From: Branchinecta lynchi
Lineage: Eukaryota > Arthropoda > Branchiopoda > Anostraca > Branchinectidae
Length of the DNA: 64,000 bases
Assembly (NCBI GenBank): GCA_023053575.1
Contig: JAKZAP010000016.1
Coordinates: 21,222,030-21,286,029, forward strand
Direction of reading: 5' to 3'
The notes beneath the pieces were generated by a model, which was not told the origin of the DNA, made no database searches, and saw nothing but the letters and a program-made list of their open reading frames with translations. Position numbers and translations under genes: made by a program. Positions within the stretch are counted from its first letter, which is position 1; each line of letters opens with the position of its first letter. This document shows, piece after piece, positions 54,501 to 64,000 of this stretch.

Positions 54501-55679
54501 ACCCCTCATTACCGAAGATGATTATGGGCTAACAGTCGACTGTTGCTTAAAAGTCCCCTATATGTATCATAACTGGTATCGCCTATTTTTGGTTTCAATG
54601 TACCTTACTATGAAGTTGTCAACCCCTTTGAAATTTTCAAACTGGTGTATCTCATGAAGGAATTTTTGTACCAAAAAATGGATGACATATACTTTGATCA
54701 GCTCATCAATGGCTATCGATTGCCGTCGAAAAAAAAATTCTACCTGTCTTAGTTCAAAAGTTGACTTTTTTGCCGTAGGCAAACTTTCTAACGTCACGAC
54801 TTAGAAAGGAGCAAAGGATAAGCTCTAGTTTCTTTAGCAATGAGAGAACTTTTAAAGTTTAAGAGGCTCATCTGATACCGTTACTCTACCACAAACCAAA
54901 GTGCAAAAAAAAAAAATTATAAACTCAGCTGAAATCGTCGCAGACATGGACAGAAACAATAGATGGCAGCACTTTCGGACCCGTGGGAAAAAGCCACTTT
55001 TTTGTCTCTGTAGATTTTTCTATTCATCACTCAAAGAAGATATGTTGGCTGTGGGGCCGGGTAACTGCCGCATATATTTAACACTTATAGATTTTAGTCC
55101 ATCTTCAATTTGAAACTGGTGCCTGCCTGCTTGCGTGCTAGAACGGAGCTTTCCACTGGAAAGCAGAAACATCTTTTGATGAAACGAAAGGTTCGCTACA
55201 CAACTTCAGATAGTCCTCTCTGACATAGGCTATACAACTCCACTTCACTTCGCAAACCGTAGGCTCTGGCTCGATGACAAGCAAAAACCATCCTTATTGG
55301 CCCCAGGCAAGAGTTCTACGGAGCTTTCCAAAATGTAATGTCATATTCATCAATCCGGCCTAAGGTCCACACTTTCCGTAAAAACCGCACAGGTTAGACC
55401 CTTCTCAGTTACCAGGAATAAAATGAAATCGGAGTCATAGGAAAAAAAAAAAAAAAAAAAAAAAAAAACGAGGACAAAACCAAAGTGTTGCTCTCGCAAC
55501 ACAATGAATTACGGAAAACATATTGCTCCAGTTTCGGATATAGATGTAGGTTATTGTTGGATTATTTACAGTAATTATGAATGAACAATTTATTGTCGTT
55601 TTCGATATCAATATTTACGTTTCGATATCGATACTTGATCTGATATATCGTTATCGATATCGAATATCGCCCAACACTA
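51510..55679. mobile_element. hAT-like element split by a family C insertion
   Basis: Left end TAGTGTTGGTCGATATT (51510) and right end AATATCGCCCAACACTA (55663-55679) are inverted. Both are followed inward by TCGATA-rich sequence. The flanking octamers GTCTTGTT (51502-51509) and GTCTCTTT (55680-55687) agree at 6 of 8 positions, consistent with an aged hAT target duplication. Without the family C element the unit would be only about 0.45 kb, a MITE size. Confidence 0.55.
51803..55502. mobile_element. Family C element, copy 2 (3.7 kb)
   Basis: The left end is AAACTAGACCTACG, then a perfect 16-bp palindrome CGTTGCCCGGGCAACG, then the 28-bp terminus at 51872-51899 (GTGTTGC, GAGA loop, GCAACAC). 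The complementary terminus is at 55475-55502. The interior has long tandem units marked by CCGTAAC(T/G)TTTCAGGATTAA near 52044, 52752, 53505 and 54052. The right part (54925-55420) carries the same conserved minus-strand frame as 33625-33957, here with one in-frame stop. A poly-A tract lies at 55442-55468. No transposase seen. Confidence 0.7.
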
Positions 55680-55836
55680 GTCTCTTTTGGGATAGTACTC
55701 TATTCAACATCTTCCCGTAGGTCAGATAGCCAGCTAAAATTGGGGAGCAGAAGCTGCTATAGCAACTGCTGAGATGCTATCCAACCTAGGGAAACCCATT
55801 CTTCCTTTACGCTCTTTCTCCCTCTCACTCTCTTTT

Positions 55837-58800
55837 TATGGCACTTGCCCTTCGGCCAAGTGCCATATAGCGATCGCAATTTCTGTCCGTCCGTCGGTCT
55901 GTCCAGGTTTTGCTAGTTCGGGCACTTCCACATAAGCTAGGACGATAAAACTTGGCAGGCGTATCAGGGACCCGGAGGGAGGGGGAATCCGGAATCTTGA
56001 GGTATTTTTAACTTTTGAACGGATGATCGGATCTCGATGAAACTTGATATTTGGAACGACCTCATGCCTCACAGGACCCACTTAAAATCCAGACCGGATC
56101 CGGTGACTTTTGGGGGGAGCTGGAGGGGGCAACCGGAAATCTTGGGAAACGCTATGAGTGGAGGGATCGAGATGAAACTTGGTGGGAAGACACCTAGCAA
56201 ACACTAGATACATCATTGACATATCCGAGCCGATTCGGGCACTGTGGGGGGAGTGGAGGGAGGGGGAATCCGGAATCTTGAGGTATTTATAACTTTTGAA
56301 CGGGTGATCGGATCTCGATGGAACTTGGTATTTGGAAAGACCTCATGCCTCAGACGACCTACTTAAAATCCGGACCGGATCCGGTGACTTTTGGGGGGAG
56401 CTGGAGGTGGCAACCGGAAATCTTGGGAAACGCTATGAGTGGAGGGATCGAGATGAAACTTGGTGGGAAGACACCTAGCAAACACTAGACAGATCATTGA
56501 CATAACCGAGCCGATTCGGGTACTGTGGGGGGAGTGGAGGGAGGGGGAATCCGGAATCTCGAGGTATTTATAACTTTTGAACGGGTGATCGGATCTCGAT
56601 GGAACTTGATATTTGGAAAGACCTCATACCTCAGACGACCCACTTAAAATCTGGACCGGATCCGGTGACTTTTGGGGGGAGCTGCAGGGGGCAACCGGAA
56701 ATCTTGGGAAACGCTATGAGTGGAGGGATCGAGATGAAACTTGGTGTGAAGACACCTAGCAAACACTAGATACATCATTGACATAACCGAGCCGATTCGG
56801 GCACTGTGGGGGAGTGGAGGGAGGGGGAATCCGGAATCTTGAGGTATTTATAACTTTTGAACGGGTGATCGGATCTCGATGGAACTTGATATTTGGAAAG
56901 ACCTCATGCCTCAGACGACCCACTTAAAATCCGGACCGGATCTGGTGACTTTTGGGGGGAGCTGGAGGAGGCAACCGGAAATCTTGGGAAACGCTATGAG
57001 TGGAGGGATTGAGATGAAACTTGGTGGGAAGACACCTAGCAAACACTAGATACATCACTGACATAACCGAGCCGATTCGGGCACTGTGGGGGGAGTGGAG
57101 GGAGGGGGAATCCGGAATCTTGAGGTATTTATAACTTTTGAACGGGTGACCGGATCTCGATGAAACTTGATATTTGGAACGACCTCATGCCTCAGACGAC
57201 CCACTTAAAATCCGGACCGGATCCGGTGACTTTTGGGGGGAGCTGGAGGGGGCAACCGGAAATCTTGGGAAACGCTATGAGTGGAGGGATCGAGATGAAA
57301 CTTGGTGTGAAGACACCTAGCAAACACTAGATACAACATTGACATAACCGAGCCAATTCGGGCACTGTGGAGGGAGGGGGAATCCGGAATCTTGAGGTAT
57401 TTATAACTTTTGAACGGGTGATCGGATCTCGATGAAACTTGATATTTGGAAAGGCCTCATGCCTCAGACGACCCACTTATAATCCGGACCGGATCCGGTG
57501 ACTTTTGGGGGAGCCGGATGGGGCAACCGGAAATCATGGGAAACGCTATGAGTGGAGGGATAGAGATGAAACTTGGTGGGAAGACACCTAGCAAACACTA
57601 GATACATCATTGACATGACCGAGCCGATTCGGGCACTGTCGGGGAAGTGGAGGTAGGGGGAATCCGGAATCTTGAGGTATTTATAACTTTTGAACGGGTG
57701 ACAGGATCTCGATGAAACTTGATATTTGGAAAGACCTCATGCCTCAGACGACCCACTTAAAATCCGGACCGGATCCAGTGACTTTTGGGGGGAGCTGGAG
57801 GGGAGAACCGGAAATATTGGAAAACGCTATGAGTGGAGGGGTCGAGATGAAACTTGGTGGGAAGACACCTAGCAAACACTAGACAGATCATTGACATAAC
57901 CGAGCCGATTCGGGTACTGTGGGGGGAGTGGAGGGAGGGGGAATCCGGAATCTCGAGGTATTTATAACTTTTGAACGGGTGATCGGATCTCGATGGAACT
58001 TGATATTTGGAAAGACCTCATACCTCAGACGACCCACTTAAAATCTGGACCGGATCCGGTGACTTTTGGGGGGAGCTGCAGGGGGCAACCGGAAATCTTG
58101 GGAAACGCTATGAGTGGAGGGATCGAGATGAAACTTGGTGTGAAGACACCTTGCAAACACTAGATACATCATTGACATAACCGAGCCGATTCGGGCACTG
58201 TGGGGGAGTGGAGGGAGGGGGAATCCGGAATCTTGAGGTATTTATAACTTTTGAACGGGTGATCGGATCTCGATGGAACTTGATATTTGGAAAGACCTCA
58301 TGCCTCAGACGACCCACTTAAAATCCGGACCGGATCTGGTGACTTTTGGGGGGAGCTGGAGGAGGCAACCGGAAATCTTGGGAAACGCTATGAGTGGAGG
58401 GATTGAGATGAAACTTGGTGGGAAGACACCTAGCAAACACTAGATACATCACTGACATAACCGAGCCGATTCGGGCACTGTGGGGGGAGTGGAGGGAGGG
58501 GGAATCCGGAATCTTGAGGTATTTATAACTTTTGAACGGGTGACCGGATCTCGATGAAACTTGATATTTGGAACGACCTCATGCCTCAGACGACCCACTT
58601 AAAATCCGGACCGGATCCGGTGACTTTTGGGGGGAGCTGGAGGGGGCAACCGGAAATCTTGGGAAACGCTATGAGTGGAGGGATCGAGATGAAACTTGGT
58701 GTGAAGACACCTAGCAAACACTAGATACAACATTGACATAACCGAGCCAATTCGGGCACTGTGGAGGGAGGGGGAATCCGGAATCTTGAGGTATTTATAA

Positions 58801-61292
58801 CTTTTGAACGGGTGATCGGATCTCGATGAAACTTGATATTTGGAAAGGCCTCATGCCTCAGACGACCCACTTAAAATCCGGACCGGATCCGGTGACTTTT
58901 GGGGGAGCCGGATGGGGCAACCGGAAATCATGGGAAACGCTATGAGTGGAGGGATAGAGATGAAACTTGGTGGGAAGACACCTAGCAAACACTAGATACA
59001 TCATTGACATGACCGAGCCGATTCGGGCACTGTCGGGGAAGTGGAGGTAGGGGGAATCCGGAATCTTGAGGTATTTATAACTTTTGAACGGGTGACAGGG
59101 TCTCGATGAAACTTGATATTTGGAAAGACCTCATGCCTCAGACGACCCACTTAAAATCCGGACCGGATCCGGTGACTTTTGGGGGGAGCTGGAGGGGAGA
59201 ACCGGAAATATTGGAAAACGCTATGAGTGGAGGGGTCGAGATGAAACTTGGTGGGAAGACACCTAGCAAACACTAGACAGATCATTGACATAACCGAGCC
59301 GATTCGGGTACTGTGGGGGGAGTGGAGGGAGGGGGAATCCGGAATCTCGAGGTATTTATAACTTTTGAACGGGTGATCGGATCTCGATGGAACTTGATAT
59401 TTGGAAAGACCTCATACCTCAGACGACCCACTTAAAATCTGGACCGGATCCGGTGACTTTTGGGGGGAGCTGCAGGGGGCAACCGGAAATCTTGGGAAAC
59501 GCTATGAGTGGAGGGATCGAGATGAAACTTGGTGTGAAGACACCTAGCAAACACTAGATACATCATTGACATAACCGAGCCGATTCGGGCACTGTGGGGG
59601 GAGTGGAGGGAGGGGGAATCCGGAATCTTGAGGTATTTATAACTTTTGAACGGGTGATCGGATCTCGATGGAACTTGGTATTTGGAAAGACCTCATGCCT
59701 CAGACGACCTACTTAAAATCCGGACCGGATCCGGTGACTTTTGGGGGGAGCTGGAGGTGGCAACCGGAAATCTTGGGAAACGCTATGAGTGGAGTGATCG
59801 AGATGAAACTTGGTGGGAAGACACCTAGCAAACACTAGACAGATCATTGACATAACCGAGCCGATTCGGGTACTGCGGGGGGAGTGGAGGGAGGGGGAAT
59901 CCGGAATCTCGAGGTATTTATAACTTTTGAACGGGTGATCGGATCTCGATGGAACTTGATATTTGGAAAGACCTCATGCCTCAGACGACCCACTTAAAAT
60001 CCGGACCGGATCTGGTGACTTTTGGGGGGAGCTGGAGGGGAGAACCGGAAATATTGGAAAACGCTATGAGTGGAGGGGTCGAGATGAAACTTGGTGGGAA
60101 GACACCTAGCAAACACTAGACAGATCACTGACATAACCGAGCCGATTCGGGCACTGTGGGGGGAGTGGAGGGAGGGGGAATCCGGAATCTTGAGGTATTT
60201 ATAACTTTTGAACGGGTGACCGGATCTCGATGAAACTTGATATTTGGAACGACCTCATGCCTCAGACGACCCACTTAAAATCCGGACCGGATCCGGTGAC
60301 TTTTGGGGGGAGCTGGAGGGGGCAACCGGAAATCTTGGGAAACGCTATGAGTGGAGGGATCGAGATGAAACTTGGTGTGAAGACACCTAGCAAACACTAG
60401 ATACATCATTGACATAACCGAGCCAATTCGGGCACTGTGGAGGGAGGGGGAATCCGGAATCTTGAGGTATTTATAACTTTTGAACGGGTGACCGGATCTC
60501 GATGAAACTTGATATTTGGAACGACCTCATGCCTCAGACGACCCACTTAAAATCCGGACCGGATCCGGTGACTTTTGGGGGGAGCTGGAGGGGGCAACCG
60601 GAAATCTTGGGAAACGCTATGAGTGGAGGGATCGAGATGAAACTTGGTGTGAAGACACCTAGCAAACACTAGATACATCATTGACATAACCGAGCCAATT
60701 CGGGCACTGTGGAGGGAGGGGGAATCCGGAATCTTGAGGTATTTATAACTTTTGAACGGGTGATCGGATCTCGATGAAACTTGATATTTGGAAAGGCCTC
60801 ATGCCTCAGACGACCCACTTAAAATCCGGACCGGATCCGGTGACTTTTGGGGGAGCCGGATGGGGCAACCGGAAATCATGGGAAACGCTATGAGTGGAGG
60901 GATAGAGATGAAACTTGGTGGGAAGACACCTAGCAAACACTAGATACATCATTGACATGACCGAGCCGATTCGGGCACTGTCGGGGAAGTGGAGGTAGGG
61001 GGAATCCGGAATCTTGAGGTATTTATAACTTTTGAACGGGTGACAGGATCTCGATGAAACTTGATATTTGGAAAGACCTCATGCCTCAGACGACCCACTT
61101 AAAATCCGGACCGGATCCGGTGACTTTTGGGGGGAGCTGGAGGGGAGAACCGGAAATATTGGAAAACGCTATGAGTGGAGGGGTCGAGATGAAACTTGGT
61201 GGGAAGACACCTAGCAAACACTAGATATATCATTGACATAACCGAGCCGTGCCTACTCGTAACAAGTGCCATATGAGCTCGTAGCTCTTGTT
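55837..61292 (+). mobile_element. Family B element, copy 4, expanded by satellite
   Basis: Left end: the hairpin ATGGCACTTG (55838-55847) with CAAGTGCCAT (55857-55866), followed by TATAGCGATCGCAAT and a (TGTCCG)-type microsatellite (55885-55906). Right end: CAAGTGCCATATGAGCTCGT and AGCTCTTGTT (61263-61292). Both ends therefore carry CAAGTGCCATA, and the right has a GAGCT/AGCTC hairpin. Between them is a satellite array (55981-61249). No protein is encoded; the ORFs seen are array artefacts. Nothing is recognised in 55680-55836. Confidence 0.75.
55981..61249. repeat. 281-bp satellite with a 1,394-bp higher-order repeat
   Basis: Nineteen monomers start (GGGGGAATCCGGAATCT) at 55981, 56262, 56543, 56823, 57104, 57376, 57656, 57937, 58217, 58498, 58770, 59050, 59331, 59612, 59893, 60174, 60446, 60718 and 60998. 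Lengths are 280-281 bp, or 272 bp for one type. Monomer types B-C-D-E-F at 56543-57936 recur in the same order and lengths at 57937-59330 (1,394 bp each), nearly identical. Later monomers are shuffled, including one apparent B/F hybrid at 59893. Each monomer has the palindrome ACCGGATCCGGT or a variant of it. The last monomer is truncated at the element's right end. Confidence 0.9.
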
Positions 61293-62033
61293 TTCTAATA
61301 AAGTGGCCCATTACTTCAAGTCCTCAGAAGCACTTGATTATAAAAAAGAAACCGCTCTGTATTTCACATCCCCCTTCTCTGCCAAAAAAGAGAAGAAATT
61401 TTATTGAAATACTCTGAAGCCACCAGCAATAATATGCTAGACTATTCTAGATAATCTTATTGGAACAACCCACAATTACATCACGATCCCTGGGTCTGCA
61501 AAACATTTTGTCATTATGAAATTACCAAACATGTCTCTCTGCACAGCAGTACTGGCCAATAATTTGTCCATTACATAACAACCTCAAAAAACAAAGAAAT
61601 AAAACTAAAGTAAAACGTTACCACTCCTGTTGTAAAAATGTCCTTTCTTCCTTTACTTGTTTTCCCGAGCTCACGAACTAGGGTGACCTATCACCTTCGT
61701 TGCTAAACAAAGAATGTCGGCTATCCGCCCTCGGGTTCGCTGTCGGATAGTAACATAATTCGAGTTGGATTAGATGATTACAACAGAAACTGCGGTTAGA
61801 CTTTTTTGGCAAGTCGCCCCCCGACCTAGGACCAAGGCAGTTCTAGTGAAGTTTGTAAGAGATTGTAAATATTGAACTGTTAAAGTCAAGTTTTATACTA
61901 AGTAAGTAATTTATTGTAACCCGCCATTTCCAAAAAGCGGATACTAAGATCCAGGTTATAGGATCATTTGACAACCACCTTATATATCGCCGGGTCTTTT
62001 GAGGAATGAGCGGCCAAGTCACTCGGGATAAAA
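61293..62033. other. No recognised gene
   Basis: AT-rich DNA. A hairpin GGCTATCCG...CGGATAG lies at 61711-61750. The 81-residue minus-strand frame at 61843-62088 runs into the family A 5' end and is probably chance. Confidence 0.4.
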
Positions 62034-62949
62034 AACAAGACCAAAGGTGTCGATGGGATCCCAAAAATCTAACATTTGATTCAGGCAATCGGGTCTTGTC
62101 TTCGCCAGATCTAGTCTTCGCCAGGCTTAATCATCAGAGAAAACCAAGTTCAGATATACCTCTATAAGCCATATCTATTTTGACGATACTGACCGAGACT
62201 TCCTGCTTTACTTCTGCCAAGTTTCCGGCTTCGCCCGAATTCCGAACGAACTACTAGTCCAACAAAAAAAGAAAATTCAGAAACAAATCCAGCGTATCTC
62301 CTTATCCCTATAAAAAAAAAAAACATCTAATCAACTTTGAATGAAAGTTAAATCCGGTTAAAACCGGATTCCGGACTAGTTATATGTCTGGGTAAACAAT
62401 GATTGTCATATACAGACTTAGCCTCTCATCTTACCCCTTAATCTGTCATCTAATCGAACTTTTGCTTTTAACAAATTTTCCGGTTTCGGCCGGATTCCGG
62501 GCGAACTAGTTGTTCGGCGAGAAAATGGTTTTCACCATCGTGTTCAGCATGTTTTCCTGCCCCTAAAGCGAACATTTAATCAACTTCAAATGAAACTTTT
62601 ACTTTTAACCAACTTTCCGTTTTTTGCCGAATTCCGGACGAAATACTTGTCCAGCGAGAAAATGGTTTTCACTGTAGTGCTCATCATTCCTTCTTACCCC
62701 ATAATAGACTATCACATTAGCTGTTTAAAAATATTTTGTTTGTCCCTTAATTTGAACCCCCTCCCCCACCCTAAATGTAGAACTACAGGGCCCATCGACG
62801 AACTCGACCTTACTCTTGACCCAAAGAATCGTCACACCAAGTTTCATCAAAATATCTCATTCCCTTCGAGAGTTATCGTGCTCACAGACGGACGGACGGA
62901 CAACTTTTGCGATGTCATAGGTATCCCTCCACTTACGTTTTGAAATCCC
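62034..62949 (+). mobile_element. Family A element, copy 5
   Basis: A complete small copy: AACAAGACCAAAGGTGTCGA at the left, then GGGATCCCAAAAA, four to five diverged monomers (62220-62690), the unique 3' region, ACGGACGGACGG (62888-62900) and the end CTTACGTTTTGAAATCCC. The junction again lies in an A run, with no target duplication (host ...GGATAAA / AAAAGCC). Confidence 0.75.
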
Positions 62950-62979
62950 AAAAGCCGATCTTTTTTAGTCATAAAGAAT

Positions 62980-63222
62980 CTAAAGTTCATCCTGGTGATA
63001 CTTAGACACACGTCCCTTTTTGTCAAATGTAATAGGACTCTTTTCGTTATTTGTTAGCATTGATTTATAAAACATGTCGCTTAAACTGTACAAATACTTG
63101 CAAACATTCATAATTGTTTCCCATCTGGAGTGGGAAAATATCGATTTTTCTGCTACCGGAAACAGCCGCTCGCAAGAATCGAACTCGATTGCAAAATAGA
63201 CTTCTACCCCTAAAGTCCGCAC
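62980..63222 (-). CDS. Unidentified 80-residue ORF
   Basis: An open frame with FAIEFDSCERLFPVAEKSIF and KYHQDEL at the end. The composition is protein-like, but I recognise no family and see no splice or promoter context. It starts 30 bp beyond family A copy 5. Confidence 0.2.
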   Translation of the reverse strand: MRTLGVEVYFAIEFDSCERLFPVAEKSIFSHSRWETIMNVCKYLYSLSDMFYKSMLTNNEKSPITFDKKGRVSKYHQDEL

Positions 63223-63418
63223 TAATCGTTACGGGAACTCGTTAGTGCCTTTTTGCTTCGGTGTTCAATGCTGAATCGTAGTGTGTGTTTGTTATTTATG
63301 TGTTTGTTATCTATAATAACATTATATTATTTTTATATTACTGATTTAGTTATGCTATAATAGTTTCTAAATATACCCATCTCTCTCCCTTCGGTTTTAC
63401 CAAATATAATCTTTTATC

Positions 63419-63640
63419 ATGAAAAGTGCACTCTGCCAATGTCCTAGCAGCAATCTGGGTTCAGAATGCGTCTTTGCTTATCCCGATTACGAGAACTTTA
63501 TGTTGATGGGGGTCAAAATATTCAGTCTGGATGATCTTGAATATCATTTTAACAGTATTTGTATTCATTTTGCTGATAGATTCACACAAGAGGTGTTGCC
63601 CCTCGCGTGGGAAATTGGTATTCTATTGAATTACAAATGA
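63419..63640 (+). CDS. Unidentified 73-residue ORF
   Basis: An ATG-initiated open frame (MKSALCQCPSSNLGSECVFA...). Protein-like composition, no recognised domain. Could be an exon or chance. The preceding 63223-63418 is AT-rich and empty. Confidence 0.2.
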   Translation: MKSALCQCPSSNLGSECVFAYPDYENFMLMGVKIFSLDDLEYHFNSICIHFADRFTQEVLPLAWEIGILLNYK

Positions 63641-63655
63641 AATTGAAAACTCACC

Positions 63656-64000
63656 TCACCTCCGAATGCTTGCTTGATGGTAATCAGAGGGCAGGGTGGG
63701 TATCGTTCGCACTTCTGTACAGGCCGACAAGCACCTCAGGTGTTGTGGATGTAGCGTCCCGCTAAGACATCCATAACTCAGACCGGGCTTGGGTTGGACC
63801 TCATTGACGGATGGAATTTTTCGTAAAACGCTGGGTCTCTGCGAACACCTGTGCAAACCAGCACCGCGGGGTGGTGCTGTTTTGTGAATAATGCGTAAGC
63901 CCGCGGCCCCTTTGAAAAATGACAGTTGGACAAAGTGTGGCGATTGGGTGGCAAACAAGGATGAACTTGGCGTGTTAAGGCAAAGTTCATGGATGGTCAT
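63656..64000 (-). other. GC-richer end of window, open frames on the minus strand
   Basis: The last 345 bp are richer in G+C than the rest. Two overlapping minus-strand frames are open to the window edge. I recognise neither. It could be the edge of another repeat (an inverted CACCGCGGGGTGGTG motif lies at 63862-63876) or of a gene continuing outside. Confidence 0.2.

Noticed and set aside
55981..61249. CRISPR-like array
   Set aside because: Monomers are contiguous with no unique spacers, and the DNA is eukaryotic; this is a satellite.
55836..61311. Minus-strand ORFs in the satellite (for example 58108-58317, 61099-61311)
   Set aside because: They are satellite monomers read in frame by chance; the monomers are 280-281 or 272 bp, not multiples of three.

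Overview
This is eukaryotic, almost certainly invertebrate animal, nuclear DNA. There are no operon-like gene clusters. The recognisable protein-coding matter is non-LTR retrotransposon (LINE) ORFs of the CR1/Jockey type, embedded in AT-rich DNA that is dense with short inverted-repeat elements, interspersed tandem arrays, homopolymer G/C tracts and microsatellites. I could not assign the species, and I recognise no complete host gene. A few short unidentified ORFs and one duplicated segment could be host exons.

Layout. 0-3.1 kb: a small hAT-type MITE and a foldback element with a 5'-truncated LINE (1.80-2.89 kb) inside it. 3.65-8.83 kb: a long decayed LINE on the minus strand (ORF1 C-terminus, endonuclease, reverse transcriptase). 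It is split by a 1.41-kb tandem-repeat element (family A, 4718-6127) inside the RT and by a 182-bp element with a 51-bp target duplication between ORF1 and ORF2. 8.9-24 kb: short repeats (families A, D, E, G), LINE tails at 12.8-13.5, 14.55-14.79, 19.5-20.2 and 20.5-20.9 kb, and MITE-like hairpins. 24.2-28.93 kb: the best-preserved element, a LINE with both ORFs open. Its ORF1 has a PHD-type finger and five CCCH fingers; its ORF2 has endonuclease and reverse transcriptase. 29-33 kb: family F array, a MITE, and a family B element carrying a family A element. 33.4-36.5 kb: family C. 37.58-39.03 kb: a 1.45-kb inverted repeat with 645-bp arms. 39.8-46.1 kb: LINE 3' ends, a duplicated unidentified segment, and a reversed family B element. 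46.5-51.4 kb: family B, purine-rich DNA and MITEs. 51.5-55.7 kb: a hAT-like element carrying a 3.7-kb family C element. 55.84-61.29 kb: a family B element swollen by about 19 satellite monomers of about 281 bp, with a 1,394-bp five-monomer higher-order repeat. 62.03-62.95 kb: a last family A copy. 63-64 kb: unidentified short ORFs.

How the parts relate. The LINEs would supply their own reverse transcription, and their truncated copies with microsatellite tails are the usual result of target-primed insertion. Families A, B and C encode no enzyme that I can see but share one plan: a palindromic terminus, a microsatellite or hairpin beside one end, and a variable internal tandem array. This plan, and one precise insertion without target duplication, resembles non-autonomous rolling-circle (Helentron/HINE, pearl-like) elements. 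That assignment is inference. The most noteworthy items are the CCCH-finger ORF1, the tandem-carrying element families, and the higher-order satellite apparently grown inside one of them.
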